From contig NW_004450403.1 of assembly GCF_000321225.1 (NCBI RefSeq), positions 1,194,798-1,258,797 on the forward strand: a DNA stretch of 64,000 nt. The letters are read 5' to 3'. Shown one piece after another: positions 55,116-64,000 of the stretch. The translations under genes were made by a program, and so were the position numbers. Each line of letters opens with the position of its first letter. Within the stretch, counting starts at the first letter, position 1. This DNA comes from Odobenus rosmarus divergens (Eukaryota; Chordata; Mammalia; Carnivora; Odobenidae). The notes under the pieces are model-generated. The model saw nothing but the letters and a program-made list of their open reading frames with translations. It made no database searches and was not told the DNA's origin.

Positions 55116-57829
55116 GCATGCTAAGAATGGGGAAAAAAAAAATAAGGCGTTCATATGAAAAATTAAATATTCTTAAGCTTTAAATATTACTAGCAATAAT
55201 TACAGGCTTCCTTTGCTCCATAAAGCCATCTTTTGTCCATATACAAAATTCGAGCCATCTGAGAAAACCTTTTGAAACCACATTAGAAATACAGGAAGAT
55301 TTTTGTGGACATGTGACGGAGTTGCTCTGTACTCCCAAGTAGGTTCCAGCGCAGGGAACCACGAGACTCTAACCTGGGCTGTTCCGCAGAGCCCCCACCT
55401 GCTCCTGCAGGCTTTTTACTACCACCCATTCCTGAGCCCTGGTCCAGCATACAGGGCTCCTCCTCTTCGACGGGCCTTCCTGGGCCCTGCACCTGGCAGA
55501 ATGAATCATCCCTTTCTGCCCTTTGTCCCCTCTGAAGGCTCCACGTGGCCACACCTTACCACAATATTGGACATTTACAGCACCATTTCCCAGAGGTCAC
55601 TCGTGTGACATCGTTAAAATACCAGATAAATTGAAAAAATAAAATTAAAGCCACAAAGCCTCTAAGCACCCCCCAAAATATCATGAAATCAAATGCATTA
55701 AACCTCATATTTTGTTCTGTGGAAAAGGCCTCAAACCCTTCTTCAGAACCTATATGTTCTTCCTTTAAATGCAAAATTTTGGGTCTTCACTTACCCTTTA
55801 GTGTTTCCCATGCCGAGTCCTGTCGTCTGTGCCATGAGGGAAAATCACCAGCTCCCCATCTTCTGCGTGTAATGCTTCTACCCCAGGCGACAGGAACTCT
55901 CCCGTAGCGGCATAGATCAGGATGCATTTCTTCCTCAGATAAAAGTAACACAAACATCTTCTAGGGTTGTAAGTAGTTACACTGGCTGTAATCTGGGGAG
56001 AACTGGGAAGATGTCACCCCCTGTACCCACGCACCCGGCCCCTCCAGGTTCTCCCGGGTCCCGTCTTTCTGGAGCAGGGACGCGTCTTGCACGCAGACTG
56101 GGGGCAGGGTTCCAGTGCAAGCACCAGAGTTTCTGACGCCTGAGACCCAAACAGCAGCAGCTCTCCTCGGGACAAGGACTGTAGGAGAGGACAAGGCAGC
56201 AGAGCAAAGCCCATGTTGTGCAGGAAAAGGAGAACAAAGATCCAGCTCTTCCTGACTTAAAGGCAGTCTACATTAACCCTTTGCGGCCCCCGAGAGTTCC
56301 TAATACACAAGGACCTTCCCTCACCCCTTCCTATTTCATTTAGCGAGTAAACATGCAACCAGTAGCCTCCTTGGATTAAAACTGGCCATTTTATCTTAAC
56401 TTGCTTTTCCAGTGCAAAGGAAACACTTCTGGAACCACAGAATGTCTTGTTGAGTTTAACAGTCAACCGGCAGCCTCTTGTTGTGAACGTTGCTTTCGAG
56501 CTACTCCCATTCCCTTGTACAAATCATGACTCCTAATTTTATTATAAACCACCAATATACTATACGGCTTTTTTTGCCACAAAGCCAAAACACGTGTTTT
56601 TCACCCGTGAAACAACATCTTTTTCGATGAATATAGCTCTACAATTTAAAGCACTCTGTAAGCTTAGAGTTCTTGATATTATGGGCCAAGTAGGCTCTCA
56701 CTTCCTGTTGTGATATGAAATTCATGCCAAGAATATATGGCTAAGTCTTTCTAAAGATAAAAAAAAAAATCATGTAAATACATAGTTCTCTCCCTTTTCC
56801 CCATTTCTGTAAATCACACAGCATTTTCTCAGTGACTGGCACTCAGAACCTCATTCCCTTTCCCTCCTTCCTTTCCAGCAACAACCACCCCCCAACACAC
56901 ACACTCACTGCACCCCTACGTCTCCTGTCCTCCCCAGAACGTCTTCATAATCTCCCAGGAAGGTCATGGTGGCCTCCTATTTCCTGGTACCTCTTTGCGT
57001 CCTCCTCACGAGATTGGAATTCACCCACTCAAGGTATGGCTTCAGTGACATCATGTACCTCTTCAAAAGTCTCCAAGGTCTGCAGGATCGAATCCAGTCC
57101 GCTGCAGGACACTATGGTTGGGGATGGGGTTAGTGGGACCCGTCACCGTGGAGAACCAGCAAGAGAATGGCAGGTGGGGCTTCAAACCTGTGAAGAGGCA
57201 GGGAAGTAGCTTAACTTTTACAGAGATCTATAGATAATGCCAATATCTATCTATACATGGATGTGCAGACATAGATACAGACAGCTTTTCCTTTTGGGTA
57301 CCAAACTGCACAGTCCTTGTGCAGAGGTCAAACCTCAGTACCCCCTCAGTGAACTAAAACCTCTCAGATGACAATGATGGAGTTTTTAGAGATGTCCGCA
57401 TCTGAATTTTTATGAGGCGGATACTACCTAAATATCTGTGCTAAGATCTTCATAGAGCGTTTCTTCCTTTACAAATTGTACTTTAATTAATTGCTTAATT
57501 CTCCTGCTTTTGTCTTACTTAACAGCACATACATATCAAAATATGTTTTGCTATTCCATTTTGCCTTTTTCTTTGTATTTAAATTATCATTTTTTTCCTG
57601 TAACTATTTTCTTATATTGTGTAATTTCTTATGTCATTATGTGCATTTTTTATTATTTCAGCTTTCAGAATTGTCTAACAGATATGATTGTTTGATTCTG
57701 CCCTTCTATTGTCATTATATTTTATTATCTTATACCAATTTATTGCTATTTTCTCTTTGTCTCTCTCTCTCTGTAGTATATTCTTAGCTAATTTCATCTA
57801 TTTATTTCATGACATTTGAGTAGATAAGA
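55116..57829. other. Unassigned non-coding DNA
   Basis: 2.7 kb with no confident repeat or gene. 56500-56760 is repeat-free and motif-rich (TTATTATAAACCACCAATA, CACGTGTTTTTCACCCG) and might be a conserved element. 57480-57830 is very T-rich. Confidence 0.4.
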
Positions 57830-58060
57830 AGTACTCATTTTACAAAATTCAAGGGGTGCAAAATAACATATAATAAATGTAAACCTGGCTTTTATCTCTG
57901 TACCCTATCAACCAGGTTGTCAGTTTCACGCATAACCTTCCACAGATATTTTATGTACATAGAAACATATACATATAATCAAAAGTACAAATTACAGATT
58001 ATAAAATTATATGGAAATACTATAGAATTATAGTATTTTGTCTCACATATACTGATTTCT
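57830..58060 (-). mobile_element. L1 3' UTR fragment, minus strand
   Basis: CCCTATCAACCAGGTTGTCAG, CATAACCTTCCACAGATATTT and ACATAGAAACATATACATAT resemble the reverse complement of an old L1 3' UTR. Confidence 0.5.
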
Positions 58061-58120
58061 TATCTAACAAAACATTTTTGCAAACTTCCAGAACAGTACA
58101 TTTATGGTATTTTCTGTGTT

Positions 58121-58800
58121 TTTTTAAGAATAAGCTTTATTTTTAGAGCAGTTTTAAGTTTATAAAAAAAATTCACGGAAAGTATAGAAAGTTCCTGTAG
58201 CCTCCTTCTCCTGAACAGTTTCTCCTATTACTAACATCAGGTGTTGGTGTGGTGTATTTGTTACAATCAATGAACTAATGTTAATACATTATCATTAATT
58301 AAAGTTCACAGTTAACATTAGGGGTCACTTTTGGTGTCACCCATTCTGTGGGTTTGTACAAATGTGCCAAAGCATGTGTCCAGCATTACAGCATCCTACA
58401 GAAGAGTCTCACTGCCCCAAACATCCTCCGTGCTCCACCTGTTCATCCCTCCCTCCCTCCTAAACCCTGGCAACCACTGACCTTTTATAGTCTCTACCTT
58501 TTCCAGAATGTCATTGAGTTGGAATCATCCAGTATGTAGCCTTTTCAGATGGGCTTTCACTTAATTATATGCCTTTATGTTTCTGCCATGTTTTTTCAGG
58601 GCTCGATAGTTCATCGCTTCTTATCAGTGAATGACATTCCACTCTAGGGGTATGCCACAGTTTCTTTGTCCATTCCCCTACTGAACAACATCTCAGTGGC
58701 TTCCAAGTCTTGACAATTATGAATAAAGCTGCTATAAACACTTGCGTGCAGGTTTTTGTGTGGCCATAAGGATCCGACTCATTTGGGTAAATACCTCACG
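58121..58800 (-). mobile_element. L1M LINE 3' end, minus strand
   Basis: Reverse-complement L1M: AGCTTTATTTTTAGAGCAG, TGTTACAATCAATGAACTAATG, CCCATTCTGTGGGTTTGTAC, CTGGCAACCACTGACCTTTT, CAGAATGTCATTGAGTTGGA, ATGAATAAAGCTGCTATAAAC and GCAGGTTTTTGTGTGGCCAT. Runs from the 3' terminus (left) back into the ORF2 C-terminal region (right). Confidence 0.9.
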
Positions 58801-59105
58801 ATGAAAAAAACATAGGTCACTGAAGACTTTTACGGCAGTGGGACTTCTGACATAACATATTGTCAAAAGCCATAGGATGTAGAAAACAAAGAGTGAAATC
58901 TGAATGTAACCTGTGGACTGTGGTTAATGCTAATAATGTATGGATATCAGTTCCTCAATAGTAACGAGCGTACACACCAATGCAAGATGCAAAGAACAGG
59001 GAAACTATGTGTCCAGGACAGACTCTGGGAACTCTCTGTACTATCTGCTCGATTTTTCTACAAGCTTTAAACTGCTCTAAAAAATAAAGTCCATTAATTT
59101 AAAAA
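58801..59105 (+). mobile_element. L1M LINE 3' UTR, plus strand
   Basis: GAAAAAAACATAGGTCACTG, TTTTACGGCAGTGGGACTT, GAGTGAAATCTGAATGTAAC, TGTGGACTGTGGTTAATGCT and AACTGCTCTAAAAAATAAAGTC are the same L1M 3' UTR as in the minus-strand neighbour, in opposite orientation, ending in an AATAAA signal. Confidence 0.88.
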
Positions 59106-59389
59106 GGGATATTTGGAATTAATAATCCAAGACACTCAAATAGCTATGCTTTTTTGCAGCTAGATGCCAGGAATAGATTCTGTCTTCCTTATCATGAATG
59201 ATTCCCAAGCCATAGATCTGCCAGGACACTCAGGACCAAGTGAAGCTGTGGAAAAACCAGTCTGAGGAATTTCCTTCCTTTGACCACACTCGAAATCTGA
59301 AAATCTCTGAGTCCTGCTTAGTTCACTTTAAATTGGTCTCACTGCCAATAATGAAATTATCTAACAATCATAGAAAATCTTCCCCGGGC
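59106..59389. other. Unique non-coding DNA
   Basis: No recognised feature. Confidence 0.45.
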
Positions 59390-59590
59390 TGAAGACTCTG
59401 CTTTGTGATTTACACATTTTCTCCCATCTTTACCACAAACAGCTCACATTAGTACCATTCCTCCCACTTTGTAGATTGGGAAACTGAGCCAAAGCCATGA
59501 GGAAGCTGCCAGGTTTATACAGCTAACAGAGGACAGTTCCGGAAATCAAGCTCTACTCTGCCTGATGACAAACCCTAGACTCCTTCCAGT
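59390..59590 (-). repeat. MIR SINE, minus strand
   Basis: CTCACATTAGTACCATTCCTC, CACTTTGTAGATTGGGAAACTG, AGCCAAAGCCATGAGG, TTTATACAGCTAACAGAGGAC and CCGGAAATCAAGCTC follow the reverse-complement MIR. Confidence 0.82.
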
Positions 59591-60229
59591 ATCTTTCACA
59601 AAACCCTAAAGGCTGGATGCCTTTCAAAGTTGATATTCCAAATTATATTATTTTATTCCCAGCTAAGTAGCCATTAAGTAATTCAATAGGAAAAAGCCCA
59701 TGATCTAGCATTTCTTACTCATAAAGCCATGGAAACTAGAGATAAAACCTCTTGCTTCCTACTTATGGAAAAATTAGTTCAGTGGATTGTCCAACGTTCT
59801 AGAGGTGCCCAGGGGCACGGGCAGGACTGGAGTCCAATTTTCTTGACACCAAATCCATCGTTCTTCCCTCGGAGTAACGGGGCCCCCGGAGATGTGTCTT
59901 CTTTCTTCTTTACCGTCAACTACCCGGTCAAATTTGAACTTTCATTCGGTTCCACATTTAGAAATAATATTTCACATCCATCCGCAGCAAGCACCTCTCC
60001 TGAAATAAAAGAGAAAATAAAAAGGATTTGGAGGCCACTCTTTAGAGACCGTAAATTTCCGTTGAAGTATTAACACAATCTATTAGGCCCTGTTATATTC
60101 AATTGTGCAGAAGAAGGAAGCCCACCCCACAACATGATTTCATGGCATCTTGATGTGCAGTTTGCTCGGCACAATGATGAATGCAAGGACTGAGGGGTGG
60201 GGGCATGCAAAGCCAACAGCTCTCCTGTG
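59591..60229. other. Unique non-coding DNA
   Basis: A 114-codon plus frame at 59729-60073 has no recognised domain; no splice or promoter context supports it. Confidence 0.45.
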
Positions 60230-60560
60230 AGGTTTCCTTCCCAGGCTTAAATGAGCTCAGTGCTCACGAATGATTTGCCTTGACACTGGAATCCAATTGG
60301 AGTCTGGAATTACTGTAACTGTTTTCGGCTTGGGTGATTTAATCAGCAAATCTTCAATAGTGTAATATTCATGTACCGAACGGATTCCAGACGGAACAGT
60401 CTGATTTACACACACTCCTCACAGACAACCATTTGCGGCAGGGCGAGCTAGCATCTGTTTGCCTGCATCTTTGTGACGCAGATGCCCGTGGTAATGTGTC
60501 AGAAAAACTGAAGTCTGTGCTTTCGATCAGGAAGCCCAAACAAAGAGACATACGCAGGGG
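60230..60560. promoter_or_regulatory. Candidate conserved non-coding enhancer
   Basis: Repeat-free and motif-dense: palindromic homeodomain-type TCCAATTGGA, GATTTAATCAGCAAATC, AGTGTAATATTCATGTAC, RUNX/E-box-like AACCATTTGCGG and CAGATG, FOX-like TGTTTGC and a CRE-like TGACGCA. Looks like a deeply conserved developmental element, but conservation is not testable here. Confidence 0.42.
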
Positions 60561-61929
60561 ACAATTCAGAGGAGAGGGGCTTTCTGCCTTATGAATTTTT
60601 TTTTTTCCTAAGGACTCTCAACATCATGCACTCCCTTGCTTAACAAATAATCATGTGTGTGTGTGCAATGTATCAAGCATTGTTCTGGGCCCAGAGAAGC
60701 AAAGGCAGGAGGTAAGGAAAATGAGAGAGAGATAAATAAGATGTGTCTCCTAAAGCAGGGGATAAAACTGTCCTGTGAAAGTAACAGTTGAACACAATCT
60801 GTATAAAAAAAAGGGGGGTTGCCTTAAAACATTACCATTGGAATACGGGTTTCTCACGGCTGTGTGGTTGAATAGGTATTAAAATCGTCACTGAATTTCA
60901 TTTTTCCATGGCCACCATATTTTACATTCTCCTCCCACCCCCCTGCTTCTCACCCACTGCAGATGGAGTGCCCTGGCCTCCTAGAAGAGAGGTATGAGGG
61001 TCAGGAGAAGGGACCAACCAGTCAGCCTCCTCCTGGCTGGGACACCTAAAACCCTACACCCTTAGGAGAACCCAGGAGGTTCCAGACAAAATATTTAAGG
61101 AAGTAGAGGTGTAAGGAGAGCTTCCGCCTGTCAGGAAGATTCTCCAAGCTCCCAAAAAGAAAGGAGAAAGAGCGGAGTGTGAGTTGTGGGTGGCGGAGCC
61201 TCCAATTCCCTGATTCCTAGCAGGAACCCCCACGAGAGCTCAGAAGTACATCTGGGAAGACAGGGTTTTGCACCGTGCTGGCAAGATGCTCGCTCGCCGG
61301 TGTGACGCACAGAGGCAGGAAGGCCCGTCGGCAGGGCGCCCAGTCCTGGAGAGAGTGGCCCGAGCCGGAGGGCGAGGTGAAACATGTGGTGTCCACGTGG
61401 GCGCATTGCAGGGCTGCCCGAGAGCAGACGTCTCCACACACACTTGGGAGCACAGGTGAGTCTAGAATTAGACACCCCCGCACCAGTGCCCACCACATCG
61501 GTCCTGTGACTTGCAGCTCACCACAGAGAAAGAGCGCATCCCTGACTACCAGAGACCTATGCCAGCCTCACTGATGGGAGACTGCAAACAAAAATTATAC
61601 TGAATTATAGAAAAACAACAAGAAAATTGTTTATTTCTTGCAACATCTGAGTTCTGGGCTGAGATCTATAGCTATTACACCTGATTGGTAAATTCTCAGG
61701 AATTCAAAAAATATGGTTTTAAGTCCTTTTTCCTATCCCCAAATTTTAAAAATGATATCATAAAAATCTCATGCATGCTTCTATAAAAGATGTTATGTGT
61801 CCTATCTGTCCCTTTAAGCAGCTCGCGAAAAGCAAAGAAAGGGAGGATGCATCTTTAAATAGAAGTATAGTCTTTGAAGGGGAAGTCATCCTGAAAACCA
61901 CTTTGTAGGCACAGTTGATGTGTATGAAG
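60561..61929. other. Unassigned non-coding DNA
   Basis: 1.4 kb without a confident repeat or gene. 61190-61450 is mildly GC-rich with opposing short open frames. Confidence 0.45.
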
Positions 61930-62330
61930 GATATATTATATATATGAGAGAGAGAGACAGAGACACAAAGAGACACAGAGGCAGATTTATTTTAAGGAAT
62001 TGGCTAGGACCAATGAAGGCTGGCAAGTCTGAAATCTGCCAGGCAAGGGGGCAGCCTGCAGACCCATGGAGGAGCTGAAGCCTTGGCTTCCGTCTGAAGA
62101 CCATCTGGAGGCAGAATCCCCTCTTCCTCAGGGAACATCCCTCTATTTTTCTCTTAAGGCCTTCGACTGATTGGATGAGGCCCACCTACAATATGGTGGG
62201 TGATCTGCTTTACTCAGACTGATTATAAATGTTAGTCTCCTCTAGCAAAGACTTTGCAGTAACATCTAGACTGGTTTATAACCCTGCATCTGGTCACTGC
62301 AGTCCAACCAAACCGACACATAGAATAAAC
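61930..62330 (-). mobile_element. ERVL LTR (MLT2-like), minus strand
   Basis: Reverse-complement order: GAGAGAGAGACAGAGACAC run, GATTTATTTTAAGGAATTGG, GGCTGGCAAGTCTGAAATCTG, GGCCTTCGACTGATTGGATG, GAGGCCCACCTACAATATGG, ATCTGCTTTACTCAGACTG, AGTAACATCTAGACTGGTTTA and terminal CCGACACA. This matches the ERVL LTR group with the consensus start TGTGATAGTTAATTTTATG. No internal viral sequence. Confidence 0.85.
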
Positions 62331-63010
62331 TGTCCCAGTGTGGGAGACGGGAGCCAGGCCCCTGCTGCTGCCTGGTCCAGCAGACACGGCTGGTACTTGC
62401 TCTGCCTCCGGCTGGACTCTAGGTGCCCCACTCCTTCCTACACTTCTGCTGGACTCAGTGACCCACCCAGTGGGGGAGCCCCAATCTTCCTTCCTGAGCC
62501 CATCTCACTCCAGTCCCTGAACCCAGGCAAGCCCTAAGAGGTGTGTGGGGTCCCAGGGCCCCCAAGAAGCAGCTGTGGGCAGGCCCACCTGCAGAGGGGG
62601 TGTGCCCCGAACACCCACGCCTGCTTGTGCCACTCCTGCTTGGCCAGTGACATCTCCCGGATTTTCCCATGGACCATAATCACCTGCACCTACAAGCCAC
62701 CAGCCCGCATGTGTTTGTGAAATTTAATTTTCATGGTAACAGTGAGGATGACAGTGAAGTAGAATAAAGCTAGATTTAGCTCCCATTCATCTCTATTAGT
62801 TTCTACGATTCCAGAACTAACTAGAATCAACACACTGAGGCCTGGACACATATGGCCACCCTTTCACCCAGAAGGTAAACGAATTATTGGAGTTAAATCT
62901 AATTTACCTAATAAACCTAGGTATGTAACTTTTAGCTCCAGTGTACCCACCGAAAGAGGAAAATCAATTCATTGCAATAGAAACAACCAAAATGGCTGTG
63001 ACCTCTTTCT
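62331..63010. other. Unique non-coding DNA
   Basis: No recognised repeat or gene. Confidence 0.45.
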
Positions 63011-63283
63011 GGAAACTCTCATTTTACCTTGTAGAGAATTTGAACTGATGATTTAAACATTCTTTAAAAATAAAAGAAAAAAACTATTTCTTTACAATAA
63101 ATAAATAAATAAATAAAAACACAAAACCCTAACAAAGCTAACTGCTTTGGAAACTCTCATTTTAACTTGTAGAGAATTTGAACTGATGATTTAAACATTC
63201 TTTAAAAATAAAAGAAAAAAACTATTTCTTTACAAAAAATAAATAAATAAATAAAAACACAAAACCCTGATAAAGCTAACTGC
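63011..63283 (+). repeat. 138-bp tandem duplication, two copies
   Basis: 63011-63145 repeats as 63149-63283 at a constant offset of 138 bases with only about four mismatches in 135 (97%). Each copy holds an (AATA)n stretch and the phrase ACAAAACCCT. The near identity means a recent duplication. Confidence 0.97.
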
Positions 63284-63299
63284 ACCGTGAAAACACAGA

Positions 63300-63620
63300 G
63301 CAGTCCTAAGAGTGGCTGCATATCAGCCTGATTTATTCATTGGTGTGGTCATAAAACCCGAGACACATTTTGCTAGTGATTACAAAAGATGGTTCCAAAT
63401 CTTCTACCCTCACACGATAATGAGTATTAAAGGGTTTTTAGGATTGGCAGGTTTTCTGTTGTGGATTTCATTTACAGATGTTTTGCTGAAACAATAAGTG
63501 GATATAAATTGAAAATCTATAAACGCATTCATTTGTAATGAATTGGGGCTGCAGCTAATTAGTAAAGGGAAAAAAATTGCAAGGACTTTTTTGGCCTTGG
63601 ACAAAAGCATCTGAATTCTT
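63300..63620. promoter_or_regulatory. Candidate conserved non-coding enhancer
   Basis: Repeat-free, with homeodomain-type motifs: CAGCTAATTAGTAAAG, hairpin-forming ATTCATT-TGT-AATGAAT (63527-63543), GATAATGAGTATTAAAGGG, TTGATTTATTCATTGG-like AT blocks. A candidate only. Confidence 0.38.
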
Positions 63621-64000
63621 TTTTTTTTTCCCCTTTAAATAAGCATGTATCATGCTTTCAGAGCTCCATGCAGAGACGGTATCAGAGGTGCCTATTGGAG
63701 GTTCTGAGTCTCCTTGGCATGACACGTGCTCGCATACTTGACAGCTACTGGAAAATCTTAAAATTTGGCGAATCCCAGGAGAGAGGAATGAAGACATTTG
63801 TGCTATTAGAAGCGCCTATTTTGTTAGAAGTCTACTAAGAAAATCTTTTTTTGTTTCTTCCTGTGTCCGCATTTACAAAGAGGCAAGTGATTAAATTTGC
63901 TTCACCAAATTAAACTCACCCCAGCTTCCTGCTGGGCACTGGGGAGCCTTTCTGGGGTACCACCTGCACAGCAGCTGCCCTTTTCCCCATGGCCTGAATA
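63621..64000. other. Unique non-coding DNA at the window edge
   Basis: No recognised repeat or gene. Confidence 0.45.

Noticed and set aside
1..64000. CRISPR arrays, operons, ribosome-binding sites, prophage or other bacterial features
   Set aside because: The repeat content shows mammalian nuclear DNA; no regularly spaced repeats or bacterial gene structure are present.

Overview
This window is nuclear DNA from a placental mammal, almost certainly a carnivoran. The best evidence is a set of tRNA-derived CAN-SINEs (head GGGGCACCTGGGTGGCT, A/B-box body, CT-rich stretch and AATAAA-type tail) and a carnivore-type L1 3' end at 11.1-11.4 kb. The SINE body is caniform (dog/bear/seal/mustelid side). 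I see no copies of the young dog-specific SINE subfamily and no cat-type body, so an arctoid (bear, pinniped or mustelid) is my best guess; this is inference. Older pan-mammalian repeats (MIR, L2, L1M, MaLR, ERVL and ERV1 LTRs, hAT elements) fill out the background.

I can support no protein-coding exon, structural RNA gene or gene relic other than transposon remnants. The open frames are short, overlap on both strands, match no protein I recognise, and mostly lie in repeats or GC-rich patches. The window reads as intergenic or intronic DNA.

Layout. 0-5 kb: unique DNA, an L1M 3' end split by a CAN-SINE, a hAT relic, an L2 3' end and a second SINE. 5-11.4 kb: two MaLR LTRs, an L2, MIRs, a CpG-enriched patch (7.6-8.1 kb), a SINE with a 157-nt purine tail and the carnivore L1 end. 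11.4-25 kb: mostly unique DNA with MIR/L2 relics, a MER3-like hAT element, three SINEs and an unidentified 107-bp retroposed insert. 25-30 kb: an MLT1-type LTR, an old L1 broken by an ERV1-like LTR and a 187-nt pure pyrimidine tract. 30-36 kb: a perfect 26-bp palindrome, a mosaic inverted/direct duplication best explained by template switching, L1 fragments and a SINE. 36-37 kb: a CpG island with a G-quadruplex-prone run and a candidate core promoter. 37-48 kb: L2, L1M and MIR relics plus a repeat-poor 2.7-kb tract. 48.9-49.3, 60.2-60.6 and 63.3-63.6 kb: repeat-free homeodomain-motif-rich stretches that look like conserved non-coding elements. 50-51 kb: L1M ORF1 relic. 53.1-53.6 kb: GC-rich patch. 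57.8-59.1 kb: head-to-head L1 3' ends. 62 kb: ERVL-type LTR. 63.0-63.3 kb: a recent 138-bp tandem duplication.

Repeat family names come from recalled consensus patterns, not a database search, so subfamily labels are approximate and most boundaries are good to about 10-20 bp. Where a target-site duplication was found, the edges are exact or nearly so.
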